64,000 bases of DNA from Athripsodes cinereus. Lineage: Eukaryota > Arthropoda > Insecta > Trichoptera > Leptoceridae. The stretch is taken from contig OX388314.1 of NCBI GenBank assembly GCA_947579605.1, positions 22,578,000-22,641,999 of the forward strand. Direction: 5' to 3'. Below the pieces are notes generated by a model. That model worked only from the letters and a program-made list of their open reading frames with translations. It did not search any database and was not told the origin of the DNA. Position 1 is the stretch's first letter; each line of letters opens with the position of its first letter. Positions 22,557 to 36,291 of this stretch are shown here, piece by piece. The translations under genes and the position numbers were made by a program.

Positions 22557-23580
22557 TCCCAGATAATAATAGTTATAATAAAAAGAATAACTGTGGAATA
22601 CATTTTTAGTTCTATTAAAGTATGGATGTAAATTATTTGTTATAATGTAGGTGAAAGAAAAACATTACATTTGAGAAAATCATACCACTGTCCTTTATAT
22701 TAAAAAGGTAAAATGTTTTTGGTTATCGTGGTGGTGCTATTTTCTCTTTTTCAATTTATTTTCTACCGTGCTATTATTTATACAACTTGAGTTATCTTAT
22801 CAACTAATATCATAGAACCTATTTATTTTGCTAATGTTTTTTTATGTTATTACAATTGAACTGAATAGAAAAGATAGAAAAAAGTTGTCGATTTCTGGTG
22901 TGTGTGGAAAAGATAATAAAGTTTATTTTAGAAAATGTACGTCCACCGTATACGTAACGATGATATAATGTCCGCATATTTTATGACTCGGTAGTGTAGG
23001 GATTAAAAAGCTCATCTAGTTTGACAAAATGTGAATATTAATTGAAGTATTTGACTTCAACTGGTCATACATATTTTGGATTTGAGAACTGTTTTCTTGT
23101 TATTATCTAGTAATAAGGTTTGAACATGAGGTTTTTTCACTGACTACCCCACTTGTAAGAGAAAACGTGATGGTGAAGAAAAATGGTAATAATCTCTTCA
23201 AAACAGTCGAATCTGGTATGGTCGATGGTTGGTCAAAAAAGGCGGTTTTCTTTTTATTATATTTTATGATACACCGTTCGTTTGACAATTAGATTAGAGC
23301 GTCAATAATGTTGTAGAAGGAGGAGGTTTGATTGATGAAGAATCATCCTGAAAAGAGTTGACTGGTTTTTGTACTGTGCTCCTGAGAGGAAAGTTTGAGA
23401 GCATAAAAGTCAAAGTTTTGAATTTTTGCTTTTTGCTGGTAAAGATGGTAGATGAACTGAAAAAGCTGGTTGTAACGTACACTGATAAGATAGAGTTACC
23501 AGGTGAAGGAGGCAACAGGAGAGACTATGCATAAGATACTTCAAAGGATATAGGACTGGGGTAGCTGGAAGGTACTAGTA

Positions 23581-23795
23581 CAGTACTTCCGAAACTATGG
23601 GTCGCGACCCGCCAGTGGGTCGCAAACGAATGTCAAGTGGGCCCTAATGGGATGCTGAAACTGTAATGAAGAAAAATCGGAAACAAATACATCCTTCCCA
23701 TTGAAACAACTTTGTAAAAAAACCTAAAAGGTGGGTCCCAAGATTGGAATTTTTTGTTAGATGGGTCGGAGTCCAGTCAACTTTGGGAACCTCTG
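23581..23795. mobile_element. hAT-like MITE with 8-bp target-site duplication
   Basis: The left end CAGTACTTCCGAAAC (with GGGTCGCGACCCGCC following) and right end TTTGGGAACCTCTG fit the CAG-GGTTCCCAAA hAT terminus. Flanks TACTAGTA (23573-23580) and CACTAGTA (23796-23803) match at 7 of 8. The element is 215 bp and non-coding. Confidence 0.75.
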
Positions 23796-26591
23796 CACTA
23801 GTACATAGTTATAAACAATTAAAAAGAAATAACTATAGCCGTTTTATAATTGAATAATATGTTGAACTAGAATATTTAAACATGAGAATATCGTACATAC
23901 TAGAAATCAATAACTGCTCTAACAAGATGAGTTCAAAAAATATAATAATATAGCGTTGTATGTTAAGACATAGAAATGTATTGTACATATTTTAATATAA
24001 AGACTAAAAATACTATAAAGAACTATCAATATCCGGCAAAGACTTTTAATTTCCTGTTTGGACATCTTCTTCTTTTTTGATTTGTTTTACCTATGTACTT
24101 CCACGATGACTTCGAATAAGTACCAAGTACCTTCATTAATACTCGGTACAGCATAACATAACTACACTACAGTCATCCACATCATACGCTTATGTTTGAC
24201 ATTTGGTAAAGCAACTTGAAAGAAAAATTAAGGGATTAAAATTTAGAATATAAATATTATGCGATGGGTCTAACCCGGTAATCTTTTGAAAGTAATATTA
24301 TTCTAACTGAGAGAATTTTCATTGCATTCTCCATTTAATTTTTTCCCAATTACCTACTCGTACTTCATCATAAAATGTATCGAACGGGGTATTTGTGTAA
24401 TAACAATTGCATCAGAAATATGAGCCATAAAAAGTAGTATATTGGGATCCTGGTTAAGTCTTTAAGATATAATCATTATACATTTTTGAAATACAATGTT
24501 GGTATCTATACTTCTATTTCGCAAAGGTTGATTATAAAATGAATGCACACAGTTAGCGAAACCATGAAGTTGAAGTAAATTGGTAATCGAATCTTAGATT
24601 TCCCTTTCGAATACCTCACACTCCACCATTGAGTTACAGGACACCTTATGTCATATCTTGATCAATGTTTTCTAATAATACTTCGTTTAAACACATTACA
24701 CGAGGAAGAATGCATCAAATAATAAAAACTTAATAAGTTCTCGTGTCTTTTCATTACACAACGGGGTGCTGAGACGCAATTTCTAACCTGATTAAAGTGT
24801 ATTTTGTATGTAAAGGAGTATTTTTCGTTGTAACTATGTTTTAATTAAAATGTGATGGAACCGTATTTTTTCTAATAAACTTGTTTTCTTCCAGGTGCTG
24901 AAGATGATGTATCGTGTCGTAGTTGAAATATTACTTCACATGTACAAAAAATGACAATGTTGTATTTTTTTTTAATTCTAGACTTGAATCTTAGAAAATA
25001 TCAATTAAAAGATTGCTATCTTGTCTTAAAGTTTTTTTTTTTAACTTGATTGGCCCTTTGACGAAGAATGCGTTCTATCTAAAAAAAACTTGCTAATCCA
25101 CGATTTAACAGATAAATATTCAATATTGTTGGCGCTATAATGAAATTGAAATGATTATTTTTACTTTGTTTTAATTAACTCTGTGCATCCTTATAGATAT
25201 GTGGGCAATGCGTTGCGCTTATAGAGCGATGTCTGCAATTCAGTGATATGAACGTTCAGTAAAAGAAACAAAAAACAATGAATGATATTATATTAAATAA
25301 AAAATAAAACTTACTTTGTCAAAGAGATACGAATAACATAATCAAAGTAGGCATCTAGTTGTGTTCCACGCAGAGAAGGAAGTATATGTAACTACGCACA
25401 AAGCTCCTTTGAAGGAATCGTTTGAAACGAGTAGGTACTAAAAATAATCCGAAAAACAAGTGTCGAATTTATATTATTCAACTTCGAGGTATCTACGTGA
25501 CTGATTTTTTTTTCAAAAAAGCATTTTATTAAGTACAATTTTCCACCTGGATACAACGAGCAACGTAGACAGAAAAATAAGAAAAACATTGATATTATCG
25601 GCAGTAGTGTTGAAATAAAATTAATTCAGTAGCTGGAGCAAAAATCGATGAGCCAATATGGCGTTAAAAGGTACGAATATTTAAAGATTTTATTTGTGTC
25701 ACATTTAATATTAATAACTTTTTCTTTTTTTTTTAATATAATCCGTAACTTTTTGCATATTTTCCATTATGGTATGAAGTAAACATTTAACTTTTTAATA
25801 AATACACACTTTATTTTATAAATGAGTAGACAATTGTTTCGTCTTTTACCAAGAAATTATCAATACTAAATTTAGAAAGAATACAAAATTGATTACGAAG
25901 GTACAATAAATTATGCAGTTAACAAATAAATAAATAAAATAAAAAGAATAAAACAAGATATATTTCATTAATAAACTATTAATATGGACTTCCACCAAGA
26001 ACCGTCGGTCGATAATTAAACTTAACAAAAAAATAGCGTGACAATTAAGGTGTCTCAATGATAATTTGTATATGCTCGGTTGATATGTATAGGCTCGGAA
26101 ATGAATAAGACTCGGAAGAATTCAATTTATTTTCTTAAAAAAGGCTCCATTGGTGTTTGTTCTGGCTGCCGCCCCAATTGTTTTATTTTTAGAAGTTTTT
26201 TTATTTTTTTTTTAGGAATAAAAAACTTGTCTTTGTATTTCGTCATACTCGTATTAAATGTAAAGAGACAAATGTTGAAAATCCGCAAGAAGAACAAAAA
26301 TAAAACTGTTCGCAATAATTATTATGGACATGAAAACTCTCTTAGTCAGGTTATTTATAAATTTTTCTTATTTAATTCTATACCGAGATACATTTTTCTA
26401 ACAGTTTTTCTGAGAAAGCTTCTTATTTGAACGTAAAGATATGGTTTGTACAAGTAGTTCTTTATTTAATACAACTTTTAAGCTTTACTGTGATATCTAA
26501 GTTTTTGTGAATAGTTTTATATAATTTCCTGTTATAATTTTCATTATACAATCCCTCCGGTCAAAATATGATATTGTATGAATACTATAAA

Positions 26592-26859
26592 CTAGATGTT
26601 CCTACCCGGCGTCGCCAGGGTGATTTAAAATAAATTTCGCTATGGCAACACGTGACAGCGAAAATGTCATACAAACGTCAGTTTTATACAAAAATACATT
26701 CCAAATTTCCGAATTTTCCATTGAATTTTCTAAAAATTTTCTTTCTTGCAAACCGTTTCCTGATAATTACGAACCCAACAAAAATGAATCAGCCAATTCG
26801 GTTCAGCCGTTCTCAAGTTATGGGGGAACATACATGGTCAACTCATTTTTTTATATAGA
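26592..26859 (-). mobile_element. Short Helitron-like element (non-autonomous)
   Basis: On the minus strand it begins A|TCTATATAAAAAAATGAG and ends ...GGAACATCTAG|T, the A|TC...CTRR|T arrangement of Helitrons. 'GGCGACGCCGGGTAGG' lies just before the 3' end and could form a small hairpin. It is closely related to 42085-42323. Chance frames across it look protein-like but are not intact genes. Confidence 0.6.
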
Positions 26860-27576
26860 TTGTGCTAACAGCACGTAAATTTTTCAAATTTGTTTATTCA
26901 TAGAACATTTACGCATATTTGAAAATAATACATTTTTTAGTAATTAGCAAAGTGTTGGTGTTGCTGTTACACTAGGTACAGTGCACCTGTATTGGGGTCG
27001 ACCCAGAATGTTTTCTAGGGAGGGAGGAGGGCAAGGAGGGCTGCAGCTTTGAAAAAATATTGTTTAACTTTAGTACTCATTTGGACTAATTTCATAATAT
27101 TTTCGAGGTTCTAGGGGGAGGGGGCAACTAAGGCAGCTGCATCATGAGTATGCTCTTAAAAAATCTTTGAAATCCGGCGACTTGATACATTTTCCTTGCA
27201 TCATAAGCCATAAATATTGGACATGAGTCTTAATGTAAAACATTTTTAATGAGTGGTATTAATGAAATTTAGCCGTTGTTTAAAAAATAAAATTTGTGGC
27301 CAGGTAATTTTTATGAATGTATTTTCGAAAGTTTGAAGTATAAAACCAGCCATGCATATTAAAAAAAGCATAAAAATTAACTTATAACGATTTTATTTTA
27401 ATGACATAATAAAAAACATAAATTTTAAAAGCTTATCTTTTAATTTATTTATTATTACGATGTAACCAGTGGAACCACTGGAAATTATGTATCAATAAAA
27501 TATGTTCGCTGTGTCGGTGTTAAGGTAAAAGAATTCCATAGTGAAATTCCAAAACAATTTTTTTTTTCACTATAAA

Positions 27577-27695
27577 GATTTTAATTCAGAGAGACATCTT
27601 TCGTCTTTTAAGGACATTGTCAATCAAAAAGCTGTCAAATCAAGGAGACTGACAATGTCCTTAAAGGATGAAGGACGTCTCTCTCTATTAAAATC
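27577..27695. repeat. Near-perfect hairpin, about 49-bp arms with a ~21-nt loop
   Basis: Arms 27577-27625 and 27647-27695 pair over GATTTTAATTCAGAGAGACA / TGTCCTTAAAGGATGAAGGA..., with about five mismatches and three G-U pairs. The length would suit a pre-miRNA or a tiny MITE. No flanking duplication is evident. Confidence 0.75.
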
Positions 27696-29908
27696 AACAC
27701 AAATATGTTTGTTTTTTTGTTTCAAATAAAATTTATCTTTGACATGAAAATACATTCAAGGAGTGACAAACACTATCGTCAATATGATACGATTTCCGAA
27801 TTGTTGTTGCTTAGATTATACTGAAAATCAATTGTAAAAACTGACCATCTATTCCGAATATTGCTATTTTTTACTTTTAATAGATGTATCACAATAAGTG
27901 TAGTTATTTATCTTTCTACGTTTAGAAAATGAAACAAGATAAAAATATGTATAACAAATCGAAAAATTTTCAGAAAAATAAGCATTTTGAATTGTATACT
28001 ATGATTTACTCTTCAAACTATATAAGTTTTAAAATGAGATCGTTCATTTGTTCAACCATTTGTAAGAATGTCTGTTATATACTTTCGATGCATATTATAT
28101 ATTACGAAATATTTTACATTTTGAAAGAGAAGTGTGGGCAACTTGTTACAGAAATCCTTGGGGGAAAGTGGTTTCCATCATTATCATTTCGCTAGGGGTA
28201 AAGCTTTTAACGGCTCCTTATAAAAATATTCATATCTTATTAGTATTCAAAATAAAATACTTTATGGTGCGATAAAAACACAAACTTTTTCATGACGAGG
28301 TTTTAGCAGCTTCTATATGAGCCGAGAGAGATCATAAAAAGTATTGAAAGAACACTTTTCAAATTGTAAAATTTATAACGGAAACTTGAATCTAACTTGA
28401 ATGATTACCTTTTATGTAATTGTTTGTAATCAATGTACATAGGTACAGTAAAGAATGGATAAATAAATAAATATATTGAAAAAATCAGAGGTGAATTTTA
28501 CTACTGAACAAAATAATCTCGTTTTAAACATCACTTTTTTCACCTTTATTAAATAATAGATTACTTTATTTATTTTCTATATGTCCTGAGAGAAATCTCT
28601 AAATTAAAGTAATTCTGAATTAAAATATGCATTAAAGAGAAAAACATAACTGAATTTTGTGTGGAATGAATGAAGAGACAGTTATAAAAATATGCAAGAT
28701 TGAGAGAGAGATGATGTGTGTGACTCAACTCCATGAGAACCAAGAGTGGATAAATCATTTAAGTTCTAAAGAATGAATACATATTGAGATCGTGCAACCG
28801 AAAGAACTGTATAAACATTATAGAGACAAGAAATATGTCTAAAGACGGGAGAGTATAATGATCGATCATTTTGTCTACAGCGCAATAGAAGCGACGTATG
28901 ATAATTTATATTTCAATTCTTCGATGAATAAAACATAAAACATTTAATTTCTTTGGAGAAGGGAGTCGTGTAACTTGACAGTTAAAATTTTTGATCGGAT
29001 ACTAAACGAACGATGCAAAATCCGTTGTGTGAAAAAATAATGTCATTTTGTAGGATAATAATAATGTTGGAGTTATAATATTAATCTGAGAAATATGGTT
29101 TAGGATGACAATAATTCTTCACGGGTCTATTATTCATCAAGTTATTGCTTTTCAGGTGTATAAGATCATAAAGTAAAGTGTTGAAAATCTTATTTATGGA
29201 AATATTTAATATAAATAGTGTTGAAAATCTTATTTAAGTTTATCATGTCAACCTAGCGGAGCACGCTTAGATCGTAGGAAGACAATAAAGGGAGAGTCCT
29301 GGCTAGGCCATCTTTTGAGGGTGTCGAAAGAGTGCTTTTTACAACCAGAAGACTTGCATGAATTATTTTTACAGTCTTTTGAGTATCATGTTAAGCCTGA
29401 GCATTACGATTTTTTATATCAATTCAGTCGCATTGTATAATAATACTTACGAATTATATTTATACATTGATTAAATACACGGCTGATGCTTTTCTACAAA
29501 AAAATATACCAATCACAAAAAAATATCAATTTCACACTTACATAACTATTTCAAACTACATACATATATACAAACAATAATATCATTATGCACTTAAAGA
29601 TATCATTGCCATTGTTGTAAATCTATTTAAATTATTGTTGTAAAAGTAATTCCTACCCAACAGATGACAACAATATGAAGAACATGAAATAAATACAACA
29701 GTTGATACATATATACATACTGGCTCGCTCGTCTGGGATCACTATTGGGAGCCCATGATGGGTTTGATAAAAAGAAAAACTGATAAGTCCATATATGTGA
29801 TGTCCATAATGATCCATAATTCATAATGATCCATAATGATCCAATGTCCATAATTGTGAAAATTGTCAAATGTTGATGTACCTATTGTAAGAAGGGAAAT
29901 AAAAAGCT

Positions 29909-29935
29909 TTTCATTTCATTTCGTTTCATTTCATA
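29909..29935 (+). repeat. (TTTCA)n microsatellite, probable LINE tail
   Basis: TTTTCATTTCATTTCGTTTC followed by ATTTCAT comes after GGGAAATAAAAAGC. It is probably the tail of a LINE remnant whose body I cannot identify. Confidence 0.5.
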
Positions 29936-31002
29936 TTATATGGCTAGATCATTGTATTCAGCAGATTCAAAAATGCATGCATGAGGAATTGTGTGAAGAT
30001 TAAAGTATAGCGTAAAACATCTAATATTCACACAAGTTCTGGATAAATTTTCAATAATACTTGTGAAATTAAATAAAAAATACTCACATGATCATGTTCC
30101 ATGTATCTTTTCTCATATCAATTCATTATACCTAGATAATATTATGGTACAATAATAATATGTATTTGTTTCAATGTAGCGATTCTTCTATGGTTTTATT
30201 TTTCCATCTACATAGATATGGATCGGTCATAATATAGATAGGAACTATGTTGGTATGTTGGGTTCAATCTGCCCACTACCTTCCTCTCTGTGTTGTATGT
30301 TGTAGTAGCAAGTTACCTGTTGAATTAGGTCACGAGGCATCCGCCCCCGCACATCGTTTCTAGCTGGAGAAAATCACCGTACTAATATTTTAGTTTGTTT
30401 GAAAATATGTATGTATGTTAGACCTTCTTTTATTTTTTTTATTTCATTTACCTCGTGGTCTTACAAAATAACAAAAAAATCAACAAGAAGTATAATAACA
30501 CAAACCTCAAGGTATGAAAGAGAAAAATATAATACCTTTTTTTTACTTCCTATACTTTCTCACACGTTAACATTTGTTTTGCATATTTTTATACTAAATT
30601 GATTTCGTTTAGAGGGGGGGGGGGTTGGCAACTGCTCCCTGGGTAGCATTATTTATCTTTTTTTTTCAAAATATTTTAAATGTAATAAAACAGAGACAAA
30701 AAATATGTTATTATCTTAAGGACTTTCATAAAAATATTTCGACAACTTGCTACGTATCTTAAATCAAAAATATTTGCATCATCAAGTTGTAACTATTTTT
30801 ATATAATTTTGCTACCTTTTTGGTCTTTTAGGCATTTCCCAGAAAGAAACGATTAACTATACTACCTGCAATTTTTATTCGTCAATTTGATAATTATTTT
30901 CCAGGCAATTCCGGGTATAAAGTTGGTATATAATAATATGGAATGTTCTACGCTGTTTCATGGTCTGAAAGCAAACCAACATGCCGTTAGTATTATAACC
31001 AT

Positions 31003-31547
31003 GGTTTAAAGCACAGAAGACACATGTCCACATTTGATAGTAAAGAGAAAACAGGGTATGAAATTTTAACTTTATTCAAATGATCCAGAGTTTGTGTGTT
31101 CACATTAGCCATTTTAAACACATTTGATATCAATAAAAACACTGTTTACTTTTCACTATTGATTTAATACTTGAGCACTTTCTTCAAGCTATTTTCGTCG
31201 AGTATCAAATCAATAGTGAAAAGTAAACAGTGTTTTTATTGATATCAAATATGTTTTACTTTATTAATAAACTTATTTTAAATTAATTCAGAAGATGTCC
31301 TTGATGGATACGTGCTTTTTAAGAATCAAGAAAGTCGATATAAATGCATTCTCAAATATCTTTGTAACATATTTCATAAAAGGCGCACAAAAAAAGTTAA
31401 TTTCAGAACGTGAGGCATTTGATTTTTGTTAAATATTTTGATGATATGTAATCAGGAGATACACATAGAAGAAATTGCAACCGATCTTGTACATATATTA
31501 AAACATTTTACCTAAATACTGGACATGTGTCTTCTGTGCTTTAAACC
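31003..31547. mobile_element. Non-autonomous DNA element with perfect 28-bp terminal inverted repeats and an internal 50-bp hairpin
   Basis: GGTTTAAAGCACAGAAGACA + CATGTCCA at 31003-31030 is exactly inverted at 31520-31547. Inside, about 31121-31171 pairs with 31201-31251 (ATCAATAAAAACACTGTTTA / its complement) around a 29-nt loop. I see no coding capacity and no convincing target-site duplication. Confidence 0.8.
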
Positions 31548-32711
31548 ACCGATAAGTTTCCTGTACTTCTACCAGATACATGAATATTCTGAAATTTCAG
31601 TTTTGTTTCAAAAGCAACATGCGAATTCTTATAGCTAGAAACCCATGAGAAAATATAACGTTAAGAATACCATTTACAAGTATTAAGATTTGCTTAAATT
31701 GCTATGATTGGCGGAAACATGTTTCTGCTATATATTTCCGAGAAGAGAGTTTTAGAAGAAAAATGTATCTTTCTATTCCCCTTTGCTTTGTCCCTAGTGA
31801 AATAGGTAAAAAGAACGAAACGTCAGACATAATATTTATTTGTTCGTGAAATAAATGGCTTATGCCTTTTTACAATCTATGTAAATGAACAAAAAATTAT
31901 ACGGTCTTCAATAACAAAAAATAAAATCAATCAATTAAAACAAAAAAAGCAAATAAAACTACATTAATTACTACTCTATCAACAAATACTATTTCACTAC
32001 ATAGGTATACATATATAATACCACTGTATAGACATACAATTATGGTCAGCTCAGGGACTCAGGCCCATGGATGTAATGTAATCGTATAAATTTGGCATTT
32101 GGTCGTATCACCACACAAGGGAAGTGGCGAAAACAAAATATGATTTGATATGTCGATACACAATATATCGGTTTACTACTAAGATACCCCTTACATGCTG
32201 CAATAAAATTAATAAAGAAAACATACATTCAATTTATTAAATGCACTACAAGTTGTTCGGTAGCAATTTACAATGATGAAAGCACTTGATAGTTTTCTTA
32301 TATGTCCATTTATTAAATTAAATTAAGTATATTATATAAAGCAACTAAATGTACCTACTGCGTATGTGTATCTATGTACCTAGATATATGCATTATCTTT
32401 CCTAGAAGTTTGACGTCAATAGTGTGTAGTAGTTGTATCTTGTATCCAAGAATAGATAACGTAATGCAATACAATACAATATTCATACAACTAACACAAT
32501 AGGAGTACATGGTACAGTGGTATTACGAAGATACAATTTAAGTAAAAGGCATTCAATAGAAAAACGTAAATTGGTTTGATAAGGACTATTATGCTGCAGG
32601 TTCTAGCTAAAAATAGCATTGATAGATTTGACTAGGTCTATGAAAAGACATAGTTGACAGACTTGTGTTGAAAAAAACAAAAAAAATGTCCATTTCCTAC
32701 AAGAGGGAATT

Positions 32712-32965
32712 AGCGCATCTGTTGGTTGTGCGGATGAGGTGTTTGTTAAGTAATACCTAATCTTCTTGTGACGTTACAATTCACTTAGATTAGTATTTGA
32801 AATCGAGATAGGAAAATGTGTAAAAGTTTTGAAGAGGCCTATATCCAGCAGTGGAGAGAAGAAGGCTAGCAGTAAGTAAGTAAGTATTTGAAAATAGGGA
32901 GGAATGGAGAAGAAAATCCAAACTCGTTGCAGACCAATTCAATGGATTGTAACTCATTATATATA
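32712..32965 (+). mobile_element. LINE 3'-end mosaic
   Basis: GCGCATCTGTTGGTTGTGCG (32713 onward) matches the 3' UTR of 8387-8705. 'GAGGCCTATATCCAGCAGTG' and 'GAGAGAAGAAGGCTAGCAGT' form a different, classic RTE-type end followed by AAGT repeats. GGAGGAATGGAGAAGAAAAT then starts a 17113-type C-terminus ending with ACTCATTATATATATA. At least two LINE families are juxtaposed. Confidence 0.65.
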
Positions 32966-33100
32966 TAGTATCCACGCGTAATAAGTATGCGTTAGGCAAA
33001 TGATTGAAAACTCATACAGATTTACAACTCTGTCAAATACAGTACTTTCGTTTGAAAATCGAAGAGTGAGAAAATCATCGGGAAAACTACTGTAAGTTGT

Positions 33101-33391
33101 AAAAAAATTGTAATGTCAAATTGAGATGATTTGGTCATGAGAAACGAATGGAAGAGGAAAGAATGACAAAGAGGATATATGTGTCTGAAATGAGGGGTGT
33201 GAGGAAGCGTGGGCGTCCAAGAACTACATGGCTTGATCATGTAGATCAAATTCTCAAGGACGGCCGTATTTTGAGTAAGAGAAATCGATGTGCGTGCTTG
33301 AGAAATTATATGTCTGTAGCAGAAGCGAAAGAATTATTTAAGGACAGATCTATATATAATATGGCATTCCGTACGGAATAGATAGATAGAA
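33101..33391 (+). mobile_element. 5'-truncated RTE-like LINE with near-exact 12-bp target-site duplication
   Basis: ACTGTAAGTTGT (33089-33100) and ACTGTAAGTTAT (33392-33403) bracket it. It encodes FGHEKRMEEERMTKRIYVSE, then GVRKRGRPRTTWLDHVDQIL, SKRNRCACLRN and a stop near 33379, with a (GATA)n tail. It belongs to the same family as 13745-13973. One TGG-to-TGA-like stop precedes the first readable block. Confidence 0.82.
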
Positions 33392-34301
33392 ACTGTAAGT
33401 TATGCAATTCGGGTCAGCGTTATTCGAAATGTTATTGTACCGTTTCATTGTACACACTGCATTATTGTGTGTACCTTATCTACATCGTATTCTGTTGTAC
33501 TCCGGATCACCTTCAAACAATCCATTATTAAAATATCTTATAATATTATATAACTACGTACATATATGTACATTACATTACGTGCTGCTGTATTGTGCTG
33601 AAACACTTCTAGGAGATTCTTCGATATTTACCTCTACATATAATATATTGTAAGTGCTTCTGTCTGTTGGAGCAGTTGTATAATATATCGCAGTCCTCTC
33701 TGTTTCAATGATCACTTGCTCGTTGCTACTACATATACGATCGCGTTTCTTGTGTCTTTGAGTGTCGAGCATGAAATAGCGTATAAAGACAGTAATAACA
33801 TAAACATATTATAACGCTATGTGACAAAAGATCTAAACCAGAATCATTCTTTTGCGATATGTTCGTAAAGAGTTTTCAAAGGTACCAAATCTTTCAAACT
33901 ATGTATTGTTATGTCAATAATTTGAAAAATGCAGTACAAATTAATCAGAATACAGTTTGAAGGGGTGCTGTGATTGTGCAAATATTTTTTGCTATATTTG
34001 AAATGAATTTCTAAATAAACCTGTAAAAAACTACATTATTGTTACTAAGAAAGTTAAAAGAACTTAAAATAATGAATGTTTGCTTAAAAACTAACAAACA
34101 TACCTTGAATTAGAAAAGTTTTTAAAAACCGTACCTATGTCCTTTTAAGACTTAAGACGTCTCTGCTTGATTTGGAATCTTTGCTGGTCCGTATATTGAA
34201 CGTATATTCTATTAACATAATACAGTATTCTGTTTTGATTCTGTGAAAATTGTATAAATAAAGAAAAAAATAAAATAAGTTACTTACTGTTTAAAGTACT
34301 G

Positions 34302-34498
34302 CTACTATTATACTAACACGGCATATCCCACAAGCGGGGTAGCCAGCAGACAAGCTGCATATAATATACATGCAAGCTGCCCTCTCCGTGACAACAAAAA
34401 GTTAAAACAATCAGGATGGGTAGCAAACCTCATCGCTGAATTAAAAACAAAACATGTAAAATTAATTTTTATTTTATCTTCACCTGCCTTTTACAAGT
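34302..34498 (-). repeat. TAG-tailed repeat copy
   Basis: 'CTAACACGGCATATCCCACA', 'AGCGGGGTAGCCAGCAGACA', 'ATACATGCAAGCTGCCCTCT' and 'CAGGATGGGTAGCAAACCTC' match the family, which continues to CCTGCCTTTTACAA. Confidence 0.8.
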
Positions 34499-36079
34499 TA
34501 TAATGGTTACATCTACAAAAAACAAACTACACAATCAGAATGAATTATCTATGACAACAAAATCAATGTACAAAGGTAGTTAATATTTTCTATTTAAGTT
34601 AAAATGTGATATATCACAGTGACCAGTGATTGAATCTCATCATTACTCCACCAGGAATATTATTTTGTAGAAAGGATACATTACCATCGATCTATCAGGT
34701 GTGCTCTCACGATATCATCCACAATACAAAGAGAATAATAGAGTTGGACGTATTCGATTCATTCAACCGTGTCACTTGATTTGATCTATCTCATTCAAAT
34801 GAATGATTCTGTATTTGAATTAGTTCATGAATATGAAAATATAGCATTCGCTACGAATCATTTGATCCAATTTGATTAATTGTTTACTGTACTCGTAAAA
34901 GGACTTGAAGAATAATGAATTATAGGAGTTTTCAAATAAAAATCTTTGATATATACCACTATAGTAAATTGATTATTTTATGAAATACTGGTAGTGTAAA
35001 ATGATTGTTTATTAAATTTTACAAATGAAGGTAATTCAAAGAAATATATTATTTATTTTATTTTTAATAATTTATATAGTACGACGAGTTACATTTTTTA
35101 CGATTCATTACTCAAATAGTTTTTTAGTAAATAGTTTTCATTTATCAATTATTCATCTAATTGAACTCATTAAAATATAATTATGTATTTCAAGTTTTTG
35201 AGCAAATATAAGTGAATCGTTTTTACTAATTGACGACCGATTTTCCCAAAGAATTTTGCTTGCTTATACCTTTCTGTTCTTATATGATTTGAGCATTGTA
35301 AGTAGTTAGCTAAATGCATGATTTTATACATATTATATCATATAAACGATTCAAAATATTCAACTAATCCACTGATATTTCTTCGAAAGTTAATAATTAT
35401 GCTAACGATATAAAAATTAAATAATACAATTATTTAAAACAAATTATTTAACTCAAATGAATTCACAACAAACGAACGTGTGGGAAATCAGTTTTGTGTA
35501 AACTCCAATATTATTAAGAGAGTTGATCTTTTAAACAATTCATTCGCTACCTTGTCCCATCACTATATAACACAGTGCAAAGTGAAATAAAAGTTTCTAT
35601 TGAATATAGTGCTGGATCAGAAGATACATTTAAGTTCTAGGTACAGAGGATTACCGCAACAGAGAAATATAGTGGTGGATTACTAATGCATTTGCTACAT
35701 TGTAAGCAAGTAAGCGAGTGGAATCTTGTAAATGAACAAGTTTCATTATATACATAAATGTAGGAGTAGGTGAGCGAGCATGTTTAACATTTTAAGTGGA
35801 TGAACATAGAAGTACAGAAAAACTGCGAGAGTTTTTCCAATACAATAATCCCACTATCAGATAAGGTGTTTATTTACGTGGTTGAGAATGTGGTAAAAGC
35901 TAACATAGTGAAATAAATAAATAAGTAAATATTTATTGGCGAAAAATACAAATAAAACATAATGTTGATGACAAAATTGTAATTATGATCGAAGAACGGA
36001 TAAAATGCTACGCCACATTTTGAGTCGACTGTTGTATCGGTTAAAAGTTATGCGAATTTTCCTTTAAATTAAATATGGA

Positions 36080-36175
36080 TGGAATACAATCCCGAATGTG
36101 GGGCAGCTGTTCAAGCTGGCACAAGGAAGAGACACCTACGCCATGGTGATTGTCAACGTTGGGGAGACTTAAAAT
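36080..36175 (+). mobile_element. Possible LINE C-terminal scrap
   Basis: A short GC-richer frame reads LFKLAQGRDTYAMVIVNVG before a stop, reminiscent of the last residues of RTE-type ORF2. It is too short to be sure. Confidence 0.3.
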
Positions 36176-36291
36176 ACCACTAAAAGTAGAAGAATTCACC
36201 TATGAAACACTTTTTCTGTAGCACAATTTGCAAACAATTCTCCTTTATTCTGAGCGATTTTGGGCTAATTGACTTTGTTTATTCCGTGGAA

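Noticed and set aside
26642..26878. Plus-strand frames of 68-78 codons that look conserved between 26592-26859 and 42085-42323
   Set aside because: The similarity is that of two copies of one non-coding Helitron-like repeat, and equivalent frames are broken between the copies.
30612..30630. Run of about a dozen G residues as a possible G-quadruplex element
   Set aside because: It is a single mononucleotide run next to T-rich sequence. Similar G-runs at 19531 and 27115 belong to MITEs or low-complexity sequence, and nothing ties it to regulation.
33395..33830. Overlapping 64- and 83-codon frames on both strands
   Set aside because: I recognise no motif and their overlap on opposite strands looks like chance. 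It may be part of an unknown repeat, but I see no second copy in the window.
34739..35565. Possible hAT element with ends TAGAGTTGGACG and CCCATCACTA
   Set aside because: The ends are hAT-like, but the 8-bp flanks (GAGAATAA and TATAACAC) do not match and the termini pair poorly.
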